NCBI GenBank assembly: GCA_910589415.1
Contig: OU342631.1
Location: 54,960,598 to 55,024,597 of the forward strand
Reading direction: 5' to 3'
Source of the DNA: Malachius bipustulatus
Lineage: Eukaryota; Arthropoda; Insecta; Coleoptera; Melyridae
DNA length: 64,000 nucleotides
Part shown: piece by piece, positions 49,701 to 59,497 of the stretch
Position numbering within the stretch: position 1 is the stretch's first letter
Layout of the letters: each line of letters starts with the position of its first letter
The notes under the pieces: model-generated
What the model was told of the DNA's origin: nothing
What the model saw: the letters and a program-made list of their open reading frames with translations, nothing else
The model's database searches: none
Position numbers and translations under genes: made by a program

Positions 49701-51708
49701 CAACCTTGTCAATTCTCAGTGTACCAAAAGGTCAATCCTTTCTGAGATCGCACGCATTTATGACCCTCTAGGTTTTTTATGTCCTTTGACTTTTTTCGCA
49801 AAGCGCCTTATCCAGTACTTATGGACTCTGGGTCTGGATTGGGACACAACGCCCCCTAAAGAGGTGTGCACGCAATGGGATCAATTTAAACTATCTTTAT
49901 CAGCTATTTCTCAGCTAACTATTCCTCGTCATCTTAAACCTCTTTCTGTCAAGGAATGTCAGTTACACGCATTCTGTGACGCATCAGAAGCAGGTTACGC
50001 ATGTGTCGCTTACTTTCGCATTGTTTGCGACAATAATGATGTACATATATCATTCATCATGGCTAAGTCCAAAGTGGCACCACTCAAACAGATATCCATA
50101 CCTCGTTTAGAGTTATGTGCAGCTGTGTTATTGGCAGACTTAGTCTCTTTCATCACACGCAACTCCGAAGGATACCTTCAAATTGATCAGGTGTATGCTT
50201 GGAGTGATTCGACAGTAGCGTTGTCGTGGATCGGTTCTTCCCCACATCGATGGAAGACCTTCGTCGCTAACAGGGTTACTCACATCCAAGATCGTGTACC
50301 TCCTGATTGTTGGCATCACGTCCGCTCCGCTGATAATCCAGCGGACCCCGCATCTCGAGGTCTTCTTCCACAGGAGCTGCTTTCATATTCCCTTTGGTGG
50401 GCGGGTCCTCCGTGGCTAAAGGATCCTCCAGATTCCTGGTCCTTAGACTCACCTCCTCCCGCATTGCCTTCTGACGCCGTGCCAGAAGGCAAAGTGATTG
50501 TTTTGTTAGTTGAAACAGTTCACTCCACAATTGAAGATCTTTTGAACAGGTACTCATCATTGGGTAAAATACAACGCATTCTAACATACTGTTTTCGCTT
50601 TGCTAACAACGCACGCAAACAGGTAACGCATTCGGGACCTGTTACAAACGTAGAAACGCATCATGCTCTTATGAGCATTGTCAAGGCTATTCAAGCCACC
50701 GCATTCAGTACTGAACTCAACCGCATACGGAAGGGTTTGCCATTAGCTAAACACCTTCAAAAATTGACTCCTTTTATTGACAGTTCAGGAATTCTCAGAG
50801 TTGGTGGGCGTTTGGTCAACTCATCATTACCATTCGATTCCAAACATCCAGCTCTTATTCCTCGCAAGCACCGGTTTACCGAGCTGCTCATCCATCAAAT
50901 TCACAATGACAACTGTCATCCTGGCGTCAATACAACCATGTATTTGACTCAACAGAACTTTTGGATTCTGTCCGCACGCAAAGCTATTCGCTCGTATTTA
51001 AGGGAGTGTTATTCTTGTTTTCGTCGTCATCCTGCTACATATGTCCCCGTCATGGGTGACTTGCCAACTCTTCGAGTCAGTCAACTGAAGGCTTTCAGCG
51101 TCGTTGGTCTGGACTATGGTGGGCCGTTTCCTATTTTATTGTCTCGCCGTCGAGGAGCCAAAACGCAAAAGGCATACATATGTTTGTTTGTCTGTTTTGC
51201 TACAAAGGCGCTTCATGTTGAAGTTGCCTCAGATTTATCCGCAGATACTTTCGTAGCCGCACTTAGACGCTTTATCGCAAGACGTGGTCGCTGTTCGCAG
51301 ATAACTAGTGACAACGGTACGAACTTTGTTCGCGCAAACAAGGATCTCATTTCCTACATGAAACAAGCTGCCGAAGGTGAAAAAATTACTTGGCATTTTC
51401 ACCCACCGTCAGCACCGCATTTTTCAGGTTTGGCTGAAAGTGGCATCAAATCAGTTAAAACGCATCTTGCTCGAGTGATTGGAGACCAAATCCTCACTTA
51501 TGAGGAACTTGTCACATTGTGCACACAGGTCGAGGCTCTGTTGAACTCTCGCCCCCTGTGTAGTGTTTCTACAGATCCAAACGACTTGTCAAGTCTTTCT
51601 CCGGGACATTTCCTGACGCTTGAGCCTTTAACTGCTCCGCCAGACCCTGATTTATCGCATCTTCAATTGAACCCTATGCTGCAACAACGTTGTAAGTGCC
51701 AAAAGTAA
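46738..51708 (+). CDS. BEL/Pao Gag-Pol polyprotein, 3' end disrupted
   Basis: 1656 open codons. Order by residue: Gag with a DUF1759-type region (about 110-270, LPKLNLPSFDEDLKGW), zinc knuckle CSYCKSRSHNIFRC (about 354) and a second Cys/His group (CHNC...CRQC), aspartic protease ALCDSGSQSSFI (about 495), A17-type reverse transcriptase with YVDDF (about 904), RNase H (AFCDASEAGYACVAYF, about 1078), integrase zinc finger (HQIHND...CYSC, about 1385-1430) and integrase core with LDYGG, TSDNGTNF and LAESG acidic residues (about 1457, 1523, 1565). The frame runs into a MITE at 51669 and stops after LQL plus 13 foreign residues. The DUF5641 end lies at 51928-52237, in the same frame if the MITE is left out. 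Apart from the MITE I see no disabling change. Confidence 0.95.
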   Translation: MTSYTLEKALAFANQTSTRLQSILDLSKVKPGESTSTFIVAYETALELYDEFQMIIKNTLVDESSKIWQQFSGNILEIDNKYFLLKSTYLDLVNTNETKLLASGDDGGSKRKSNESLNSSGLRSQVRLPKLNLPSFDEDLKGWSAFIELFNSLIHNNEILSSIEKYQYLISTLSKEPLNLVKHLPLTADNYLIAYNSLVDRYQNERVLATYYWNNIVNAPRCTNSDSVQSLRDLINTFNENISALQNCPNLNMWDFTLFNWLLQKLDNNTRKRFEIKFAQDEFPSFDDLKQFLTDQCRALETNSLNSQHIAIINRPQSSTKAPQPSARPNWRTEGSHSKPPVSLASTYKPVESQCSYCKSRSHNIFRCASFLELSPYDRHLAARSKHLCHNCLSSLHRFDSCKSESRCRQCSAKHNTLLHFGENSNKANVSSGEPGSSALESAHPSAEITTKLPVVMSSTGITTQTQSSQHTVLLATVMLEVADTWGNFQTVRALCDSGSQSSFITERCRKRLGLSITPSVSPISGLGHANVTSSHGTASCNIRPVGSSEVNFNITAMVLPAICSELPTISLSPSQTFDNLKLADPRWYVPGAVEMLLGADIFARIVRDGYIAGDGHRPAAINTAFGWVLIGASSSTVAARPVHSFFASTESCLNETLKNFWKVEEVEAKQSLSADDQQAEDLFQNTHFRDLSGRFGVVLPFKDSQRIHNFDNSLQIADRRLMAVEKRLASQPEVRGKYHAFMQDYLDSGHMTKLSQSPLGSNCYFIPHHCVFKATDPSAKIRVVFDASAKTANNTSLNENLLTGTKLQTDVSVILLRFRMFSHVFTCDIRQMYRQILVSKSHRQYQLIRWRFSPQERIGTYQLNTVTYGVASSPHLAIRCLLQLAEEGEQDFPLAAQAIRSNLYVDDFAAGGNDLCSTLELRNQLIDLLKKGCFELRKWASNDASVLDEIPADHCQTNPLTFDENESIIKILGLQWQSSSDSFSFHVNLVNSQCTKRSILSEIARIYDPLGFLCPLTFFAKRLIQYLWTLGLDWDTTPPKEVCTQWDQFKLSLSAISQLTIPRHLKPLSVKECQLHAFCDASEAGYACVAYFRIVCDNNDVHISFIMAKSKVAPLKQISIPRLELCAAVLLADLVSFITRNSEGYLQIDQVYAWSDSTVALSWIGSSPHRWKTFVANRVTHIQDRVPPDCWHHVRSADNPADPASRGLLPQELLSYSLWWAGPPWLKDPPDSWSLDSPPPALPSDAVPEGKVIVLLVETVHSTIEDLLNRYSSLGKIQRILTYCFRFANNARKQVTHSGPVTNVETHHALMSIVKAIQATAFSTELNRIRKGLPLAKHLQKLTPFIDSSGILRVGGRLVNSSLPFDSKHPALIPRKHRFTELLIHQIHNDNCHPGVNTTMYLTQQNFWILSARKAIRSYLRECYSCFRRHPATYVPVMGDLPTLRVSQLKAFSVVGLDYGGPFPILLSRRRGAKTQKAYICLFVCFATKALHVEVASDLSADTFVAALRRFIARRGRCSQITSDNGTNFVRANKDLISYMKQAAEGEKITWHFHPPSAPHFSGLAESGIKSVKTHLARVIGDQILTYEELVTLCTQVEALLNSRPLCSVSTDPNDLSSLSPGHFLTLEPLTAPPDPDLSHLQLNPMLQQRCKCQK

Positions 51709-51923
51709 ATTTTGCGGGAAGTCGAAATAAACATTTTTTTGTGAACCAATATAATATATCAGCTTACAAACATTAATATATTCATTAATTATATTCATTA
51801 ATTAACAATAATATATTAATGTTTGTAAGCTGATGTATTATATTGGTTCACAAAAAAATGTTTATTTCGACTTCCCGCAAAATTTACTTTTGGCACTTAC
51901 AACGTTGTTGCAGCATAGGGTTC
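51669..51923. mobile_element. 255-bp near-perfect palindromic MITE in BEL pol
   Basis: Arms of about 115 bp with one or two mismatches, GAACCCTATGCTGCAACAAC outside and its complement at the right. AATT on both sides (51665-51668, 51924-51927) is the likely 4-bp duplication. The centre is ATTAATTATATTC repeated. It splits the BEL frame just before its DUF5641 domain. Confidence 0.93.
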
Positions 51924-51927
51924 AATT

Positions 51928-52237
51928 ATCACGGTTGTCGCGTTGGCAACTAGTACAAAGATTGCATCATGATTTTTGGCATAGATGGAGGAACGAATAT
52001 TTACATAACCTTTATCAAAAGGCCAAATGGGCAAAGTCGCATTCAATTGACCCAGCTGATATTGGGACCCTCGTCCCTATTAAGGAGGACAATCTACCCC
52101 CGCTACAATGGCGATTGGGAAGAATTGTCAGTCTACATTTTGGTAGGGATAACATAGCTCGCGTAGCTATTGTTCGCACTTCTCATGGTTGCGTTAAACG
52201 ACCTTTAATAAAACTTTGCCCTTTACCGTCACAATAA
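51928..52237 (+). pseudogene. BEL pol C-terminal (DUF5641-like) piece
   Basis: Reads LSRWQLVQRLHHDFWHRW, LGRIVSLHFGRDNIARVA and ends PLIKLCPLPSQ-TAA: the DUF5641 module after the integrase in BEL/Pao polyproteins. It has lost its link to the main frame through the MITE. The visible ATG upstream (51833) lies in the MITE and is not a real start. Confidence 0.9.
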
Positions 52238-52337
52238 GATGTTTTATATTTTATTGTATCGCATCTGTATATATAGTCATTCGCATTTCACACTCAATCA
52301 ATTCAATTTCAAAAATTACCTATTTTTTGGTAATTTT

Positions 52338-52348
52338 GGTGGGCGGAA
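52338..52348 (+). promoter_or_regulatory. BEL polypurine tract
   Basis: GGTGGGCGGAA directly before the 3' LTR; mostly purine, as needed to prime plus-strand DNA. Confidence 0.65.
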
Positions 52349-52898
52349 TGTTGCGTCCCGCTTTTCATTTTATACTTTCATTTTTTAATCCTGTCCTTTC
52401 CGCGCCCTTCCTTGTGTAAGCTTTTCAATGGTGTATTACTGGTCACCTACCTACAACCGAAAAGTTGGATTAAACAACCCTCAACAAGGACAGTTGCAGG
52501 ACCTTTCGTCTTTTAGCAGGAAGAAGGACAGGATCAACGCAGAAATGATTCGCAATTCGTCTTCCGTAGACAACGCATAGTTTGACTTGTCCGTATCTCA
52601 ACGCAGTGTCTACATTGTTACGTGGCTTATTCCGCGTTTCCGCAAGTGTTATTAGGTATATACCTACGCATTATAATATCCGAAAATTCGCAGTTAACGC
52701 AAAGACAATTATTATTTAATACGTGCATCTACTGAGCTATCAAGAAGTTCGAGAAGTTCGATAAGCAGAGCAACTTACCAAACAAAACGTAAGTTTACAC
52801 ACTTTCCTTTACTCTCCGCATTTCATAATTTATCAAATTATTCATTGGTCATCAGACCCATTATTTTACTCCCCGCATTTTCTTAATTACACGCAACA
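52349..52898 (+). repeat. BEL/Pao 3' LTR
   Basis: 550 bp, TGTTGCG...CGCAACA, followed by GATTT. Confidence 0.95.
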
Positions 52899-52962
52899 GA
52901 TTTATTTAAAAAATTTTCTTCTTTCCTGATTTCATTTAAATGTGTAATGCAGTGTGAAGTAG

Positions 52963-55201
52963 TTATAATTTTATGACGTTGTAATTTAAATAAGCCATCA
53001 ACTCATTTAGACGTAAGCTATTCAAATTTGTTAAAAGCGTGGTTATATTAATTGGGGTGGGAATGTTTGTTGAACTGATCGCAGAGTATAGATCGTAGCC
53101 TGGTATGACATTGATAGGGTAGTTGAAAATAATATGGTTTAGGTCTCCAATCTGACCGCACTCACAGTATGGGTCATCCTTTATTTTGATCCTATGAAGA
53201 TGGTGTGGGGTTAGGCAGTGACCAGTTCGTATTCGGATTATTGTTGTAAGGTGACGTCTGGATGTGAATTCGAAGGTTGTAAACCATGGTTGTTGGGGAA
53301 AGACTGGTTGAATTGTATCGTACCATTTACCCTTGTAGAGAGTAGAATTTTTCCAGGTTGATCGCCATCTTTTACGTAAAGTTTCCCTAATAACATATTC
53401 AATGTCCCTTATTGGTTCATTTTTTAAGTCCATTGGGACGTTTAGGTTTCTTCCAACATTTGCCAGCTGATCAGCAGTCTCGTTGCCTGGTATCTCTGTA
53501 TGACCAGGAATCCAGGCCAATCTGATGTCAGTTCCGTTGGCGCCTGCCTCCAAGATTAACCTCTTAGTCATCAATGAGCTGTAATCTCGACTGTTATCAA
53601 TTGTACAGCTAGCTATTCTGTGAACTGCACTTTTTGAGTCAGTACATATGATTGACCTTTGTATTCCCTTTTCCAGCACTACAGAACAAGCTTTATTAAT
53701 TGCTATGATCTCTGAAGTGCAGATTTGTGTGTAGTTAGGCAGTCTCGCTGAAAAATTATAGTCAAGACTTGGGATTGTAACTCCCATGCCAGATTGCCCC
53801 GAACTTCTTTCATAAGATCCATCCGTGAAGACCATAGTGAACTCCTTGAAGTTTTCCTCCTGTTCCCAGCGAAAAGCGGCTCTGTTACTAGAATTTTTTT
53901 GTAGGTGAAAATCTATAACTTCAATATTTCCCAATAGGCAAGAGAGGTCAAACTGGAAGCATTCAAGATTCTTATTCTTCCTGACGCAGGTCTTGTAAGG
54001 ACTAAATATGTTGTACACTTCCACTAGGTATGGAAAATCCCTGTTTCTCCAGTAATCCAGCTTGGAATCACAATAGTGACCCAACGAGATTAATAGTTCG
54101 GCAGTGGGGTGAAATTTGGAGCTAATAATTTTTGATACCATTCTGATTGAGAGCTGAAGTCTCCTGCTTTCTAGTGATGGTTCAGCGCATTCTGCAAGCA
54201 GAGAGTTTGTTGGGGTGGACCTCATGCATCCTAGTATCACCCGCAGGCCTTGATATTGTATGCTATCGAGTCTATTTAAGTTTTTCTTGCTGATGGGTTT
54301 TATGAATTGTGAGCCATAATCGAGGTGACTTCTTACGATCCCTTTGTATACTAGTAAAAGGGTACTGGGGTCGGAGCCCCACCAGGTTCCACAGAGTGCT
54401 CTCATGACGTTAATCCCTTTACTCGCTTTTGCATAGATGTTGGTGATGTGCTTGTTCCAGTTGAGTGTGTCGGTGAGGGTAATGCCTAGATATTTAACTT
54501 CTCTTTTCCAAGGGATGATGCTATCTTTGTAGGTGATGGGCTTGTATGTGGCAAGTGAACGTCCACGTCGAAACAGTACTGCTGTAGACTTTGCTGTTGA
54601 CAGAGTAAGGTGATGTGAGTCCATCCATCGGGAAATGGTATCCAGACCCTGATTTATTTTGTCAATAATATGAGTTGGGTTAGTTCCGCTAGCTAGAAGC
54701 ACAAAATCATCTGCGTAGTGAATTAGTTGAACATTCGGAGGTAGGTTATGTGAAGCTGTCAATGAGTAGATATTAAACAGGAGAGGGCTCAGTGGCGATC
54801 CCTGAGGTAGACCTGTATATGTATTGCAAGGGCCGTGAAGGTGACCATTCTTGTTCCTGACATATATGGATCGTTCCTTCAAGAGATGGAAAACGAGGTT
54901 GACCATTTGCTGTGGAAGATTAAGGGAAGACATTTGAGAGCAGAGAAGTTGAATGTTGACATTATCATAGGCTGCGGTGATGTCTAAAAAGACTGCTACC
55001 GTGAAGTGTTTACGACTAAACGATAGGAGGGTGAATGTGGTTAGGTGTGAAATGCAATCATGTATGCCCCTACCTCGGCGGAAGCCAAACATTAGAGGAG
55101 GGAAGATGTTATTATTTTCTATCCACCATTCTATACGATTTTTAAGCATAGTCTCTAGAATCTTTCCTACACAAGATGAAAGGGCGATGGGGCGGTAGTT
55201 T
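52963..55201 (-). pseudogene. I-like ORF2, RT core to RNase H and C-terminus
   Basis: Continuous frame through the 3' two thirds of ORF2. RT: FGFRRGRGIHDCISHL, FLDITAAYDNVN, GLPQGSPLSPLLFNIY and the catalytic HYADDFVLLAS. RNase H: FTDGSYERS (D), TSEIIAINKA (E), CTDSKSAVHR (D), GNETADQLA (D), all four acidic residues present. C-terminal YCECGQIGDLNHIIFNYP resembles the usual CxC...H...C but the last Cys is replaced by Tyr. The preceding part of RT (NYRPIALSS...) is open up to the 312-bp insert, so the piece itself is intact but severed from its N-terminus. The ATG at 55149 is internal. Confidence 0.9.
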
Positions 55202-55513
55202 TTATTTATTTATTTATTTATTTATAGAGTAAGGTCATCCAACAGATCACAATAATGACCCAATATAGGATGACACAACTTAACATTACAACAATACAAA
55301 AACATCAGCCTCAAAACAACAGAAATGCTTGCATATAATAACAAACAAAAATAACGTAAGCTAAACTAAACTAAACAAATAATAAACAACAAGGAAGCTA
55401 AAAACCAAAAAGAGGAAGCAAGTTCCCGAACGAATTCTCGGTCACGTACAAAGCCTCAAAAAATGTGCGGCCTTTCTTTTAAATGACAGAAATGAAGAAG
55501 AAGAAGAAGCAGA
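55202..55513 (-). mobile_element. 312-bp retrosequence with (TAAA)n tail
   Basis: Flanked by GGTAGTTT (55194-55201 and 55514-55521), an 8-bp duplication that lies inside the I-like RT. On the minus strand it starts GCTTCTTCTTCTTC and ends (TAAA)n. A short frame (LSFKRKAAHFFEALYVT) may be the last codons of a CR1-group ORF2, so this is likely a 5'-truncated non-LTR copy rather than a SINE. Confidence 0.8.
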
Positions 55514-56300
55514 GGTAGTTTTGAGGTAGTCCTGGATCTTTATCAGTTTTAAGGAGGAGCAAAATTATTTGAGTGCGCCACTGAAGAGGAACTGGAGTTT
55601 TACCTTTAAAGTAAACATTATAAACTTCAAGCAACTTTTCCAAGCATATGTCTGGCAGGTGGGAGATCATAGAGTATGATATGCCATCTTTCCCTTGGGC
55701 TGTGTCTTTTTTTGATTTCAGGGCAAACGTTAATTCTTCCATTGAAAACGGCTCCTCAGTCTGTTCCGCATCTTTAATTTGAAGATTTGGGTGAATTATA
55801 ATCGGAGTGAGAATTGCTAATATGTCCTCTGCAGTCTTATCTTCGGGTAACAAAGTTTTTATTGTTGTGCTAGTGCGGGAGAATTTTCTACTAGTATTCC
55901 ACATTTTTTTAATAGGAGTTGTTCTGTTTAATGTTGCGCAGAATTCCTTGAATTGAATTTTTTGTTTTCTCTTGATAAGTTTTCTGGCCAATGCTATTTT
56001 TTCTTTGGCAGAGATATAATTTTGTAGCGTGATGTCGTTTCTATACTTCGCTAGGGCATCCTTTCTCGCTTTTACTGCAGCAGAGCACTCTTCGTCCCAA
56101 TATGGTAGGTAAGACTTACTTGTTCTGCTGGTCTTGACGAGAGGAATCGACCGCTCAGCCGCTTCACTTACAATGTCCACCAGAGTGTCATATTCCATCT
56201 CATTGTGATGCTTTTCGCTGAGACAGTCTTCGATTGTCTGATGATACAAATTCCAATTTGCCTGCCTGAAATTTCGTCTGGGTTGTGGGTTACTCTGAGG
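55514..56300 (-). pseudogene. I-like ORF2, linker and RT N-terminus
   Basis: Open frame from NPQPRRNFRQANWNLYHQ through the basic linker (SYLPYWDEECSAAVKARKDA) to the RT start (FSMEELTFALKSKKDTAQGK, DGISYSMISHLP) and QIILLLLKTDKDPGLPQNY, where the 312-bp insert enters. The last residues of the longer frame (LCFFFFFISVI) are insert sequence. Upstream it abuts the P/hAT-like element; its first residues MYSRSM are also foreign. Confidence 0.88.
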
Positions 56301-56315
56301 CATAGACCTAGAATA

Positions 56316-57343
56316 CATCGTGTTCAGCTAAGGGTACGGAGCGGCCATATCTCGGTAACTATTGGTCCTAGAGCCTCAAATTAAAAATTTTCCAGTGATA
56401 AGTGACCATGAGAAATTCGAGGAAAATATTTTTAAGATGGTCGCACTTCCGGAAATACCTGAAGTTGACACCTAGTTCGTTATTTTAACGGAAACACCCT
56501 GTAAAAAATTATATTTTTTAAATGTCTGAAGAAATCGAATACAGGTGGTTTTCACCATTGGAATTTAGATTGAGCGGTTTATGAGTTATAAACAAGTGAA
56601 AATCGAAAATTTTCAACTTCAAAGCAGTGTAGAACTAGAACGGCTCAAGATATCTAAAAACGGTTTACATGTCCCTATCCTAACTTTTCATGATTTATCC
56701 CACTATTGTCCGTATTCATCAAACTTCAAAATATAACTCTGGGGTTAAATTTTGAATTTTCTGACAGCTGATTGGTCTAATGCTCAATCCCTACGAACGC
56801 TACGAATTTTGAACCAATGACATGTTCCAAAATATAATCCCAGGGGTTATATTTATTGATGAATACGGGCCTATGTAGAGTAAATTTTAATACAGGCGGG
56901 TGATGAAAATTATCCGATTTTTCATCACCCTCTGTATTAGAATTTAAACTACATAGTAGGATACAATGTGAAAAGTTAGGATAGGGACATGTAAACAGTT
57001 TTTAGATATCTTGAGCCGTTCTAGTTCTACACTGCTTTGAAGTTGAAAATTTTCGATTTTCACTTGTTTATAACTCATAAACCATTCAATCTAAATTCCA
57101 ATGGTGAAAACCACCTGTATTCGATTTCTTCAGACATTTAAAAAATATAATACTTTACAGGGTGTTCCCGTTAGAATAATGAACTAGGTGTCAACTTCCG
57201 GTATTTCCGGAAGTGCGGCCATCTTGAAAATATTTTCCTTGAATTTCTCATGGTCACTTATGTCTGGAAAATTTTTAATTTGAGACTCTAGAACCAATAG
57301 TTACCGAGATATGGCCGCTCCGTACCCTTAACTGAACACGCTG
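56316..57343. mobile_element. 1.03-kb fold-back element C (CAKCGTGTTCAG ends)
   Basis: Same core as elements A and B but with other outer ends (CGTGTTCAGCTAAGGGTACG and complement). It sits in the left TIR of the P/hAT-like element; the intact right TIR shows the empty site AGAATATAATGG, so the target duplication is TA. Its left arm is lengthened by the 165-bp MITE copy at 56707-56871. Confidence 0.92.
56707..56871. mobile_element. 165-bp MITE, copy 2
   Basis: Near-identical to 6280-6444 in length and sequence. It interrupts element C; the opposite arm shows the empty site CACTATGTAG, giving TAT (or TA) as the duplication. Confidence 0.9.
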
Positions 57344-58085
57344 TATAATGGACTGATAGTTGTCAATGCTTTACTGTATAGTCCAATAAAGTCTAAAAAG
57401 TCATACGTATCGATTAAGAATACACATCCTTTTGATAGTTCGATTTATTTTGTTTCATGTACGTGTTTTTCAGGTAACCGTCCAGTTTGTCTAAACACTC
57501 CATCCCGCATAAATAAGTATACGTCAACATTGGTTTTGAATGAGAATTAAATGCACAACACAGAGGATAGAATGTCATTACGTGAATAAATTTTATGTAG
57601 TTGTCAGTGGCTCTCAAACTGACGTAAGCGGTTCAATTAAATGTTTGAATGATTCCTTCAATAATTTACGCTCCTTTACAACTTGACAATTAACTGTTTG
57701 ACATTTTCTGGTGAAATTAAAAATATTAATTCGGACGGTTAGTGAAACGTCCCATCTGACTTTTTAAAGTTAATCCTAGTATACTAAGTTTGTTGCCAGT
57801 GTAAGAGTAGTTTTTGCCCTTACAAGAAATGTTGGTTGCCTACCTTATTGTGTAAGGTAGGCAACCAACATTTCTTGTAAGGGCAAAAACTACTAAATAA
57901 TATAAATGAAGAAATAATACGAAATTCAAATTTTTTGTTTTTATTACACATAGGTATTTTATAGGAAGAACATGGTTATTTTTAAAGAATAAGAAAATGA
58001 ATGCATAAAAATTATAATAACACGACTTTATTATTTGTTTTTATATGGTGTAATTCTAATAGAATAACACTATTTATTACAATTA
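57344..58085. other. interior of the P/hAT-like element
   Basis: AT-rich with one strong hairpin (57806-57894). No transposase motif recognised. Confidence 0.4.
57806..57894. repeat. perfect 42-bp hairpin, 5-nt loop
   Basis: 57806-57847 and 57853-57894 are exact reverse complements around TTGTG. The arm starts AGTAGTTTTTGCCCTTACAA. It is either a mini-MITE, a recent local inversion, or a small-RNA hairpin. Confidence 0.92.
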
Positions 58086-59041
58086 CCCAGATAGCACCGA
58101 GTGTCCTATGGACGTCCGTTGAGTATCCATTATACGTCCATTGGTCCATGGACAATAAATGGACGTCCTACGGACTTCTCCGCACGGACTTCCTATGTAC
58201 GTCCACAAAAGTACGTCCATTGGACGTCCATCGAGTTATTTTTGACTATTGCGCATGACGTGCTGTCGCAGACAGGAAGAGAATAGCAGCACAAGTGCGC
58301 ACGCACGCGCTAACCACCCCATCTTCCATTCTTCCACTATCATACAATCCATGCACAGTCCTACATTATACATTAATTCGTCCCAAGGAAAGACTTCCGC
58401 CATTCCCATCAAACTCAAGACTGTTAGCGTGAAGATGAGAGACATCTGCATTATACATTGAACAAAAGAAAGAAATTCGATGAATCTTTAATTTTTAGAG
58501 TTTGTGAAAATCCAAAAACGAATATTTTCATTAAGTTTATCAATATTATGATAAACTAATATAATTAACAACTTTTCAATGAAAATTACCAGATTTTACG
58601 TAAAACTTAATGATAGAAACACGTAATAAGTAGGTAAGTACCTAGTCGTTTTCCTGTATCTTTAGCCGTTATCAACCTTGTTTTCAAAACAGAAAATTAC
58701 CGTATATACCCTATATACCTATCACTACATTTATTGGATTTTTCAAAACTCTAAATTTCAAGACTTATCGAATATTTTCTGTCTTTTGTTTCTCACTAAG
58801 ATATTTATCAGCAAATGATTTGTGGACATCCGATAACGGACTCCCTATGGACGTCCGATAACGGACATTCTATGGACGTCCGGTAACGGATATCCTGTGG
58901 ATGTCCAAAGTTGTGACAAATGGATACTGAGTGGACGTCCCATGGACGTCCATAGGACAAAAACGGACGTCCTATGGACGTCCGTTGGTACATAGAGGGA
59001 TGTCCATTGGACGTCCATAGGACTACTTTGTGCTGTTTGGG
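58086..59041. mobile_element. 956-bp TIR element with GGACGTCC subterminal repeats
   Basis: The ends CCCAGATAGCAC and GTGCTGTTTGGG are inverted. The first 150 and last 200 bp are packed with the palindromic octamer GGACGTCC in settings such as CTATGGACGTCCGATAACGG; I count at least eleven exact copies plus variants. Subterminal repeat clusters are typical transposase-binding regions. No coding sequence; no certain target duplication. Confidence 0.75.
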
Positions 59042-59497
59042 TACAGAGATAAAATGTTTCACTTACCTATGAAAATATATACTTATCTGTTAATTTTGAT
59101 ACACGATTTACACAATTATAAGCTGCACAAGACTGGACCATTATTAATATTAAATTTTAAATCGACAGAGAAGATATTTAAAGTAAATATTAATATGCTT
59201 TTAACCAGTATGGATATTAAAATCAGATCTATTTGTTATACACCCTACAATTTCCATACAAGGCCAATAATAAATATTTATTTATTTATACTAATGTCAG
59301 ATAATAATATTAACATTAATTATTGTTCTATCACTCAAAAAACACCAAGAATGCGGAATTTTTGATTATTCTTTGTTTGAATTTGTTTTGTTGAATTGAA
59401 TTCGTCGCTTTGCCCTTACTTGTATGTATGGTTGCCTAACTTTGGTTGGCAACAAATTTTAGTCTCAAAGGTTCGTCCATTATATTCTAGGTCTATG
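59042..59497. other. right end of the P/hAT-like element
   Basis: AT-rich interior, then the 23-bp right TIR (59475-59497). The 111-codon frame at 59030-59365 is not recognised. Confidence 0.4.

Larger units (their letters stand above)
40142..52898 (+). mobile_element. BEL/Pao LTR retrotransposon, 12.8 kb with nested inserts
   Basis: Two LTRs of 551 and 550 bp start TGTTGCG and end CGCAACA, flanked by GATTT (40137-40141 and 52899-52903), the 5-bp duplication usual for BEL/Pao. Without its two inserts (gypsy 5.5 kb, MITE 255 bp) it would be about 7.0 kb, normal for the class. It has one long Gag-Pol frame. The LTRs differ by about one substitution and two short indels, so the insertion is young. 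It lies in the 3' flank of the I-like element, on the opposite strand. CGCA is strongly over-represented throughout. Confidence 0.95.
56301..59497. mobile_element. 3.2-kb TIR element with 8-bp duplication (P/hAT-like)
   Basis: CTCTGAGG lies at 56293-56300 and 59498-59505. The ends are 23-bp inverted repeats beginning CATAGACCTAGAATATAATG; the left one is broken by fold-back element C. An 8-bp duplication and a CA start fit P or hAT elements; no transposase is readable, so it is non-autonomous. It splits the I-like ORF2 between endonuclease and RT, and joining the flanks over one duplication copy restores the frame there. Confidence 0.88.

Noticed and set aside
58249..58461. overlapping frames on both strands near 58236-58461
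   Set aside because: Interior of a non-autonomous TIR element; neither frame has a recognisable domain and they mirror each other.
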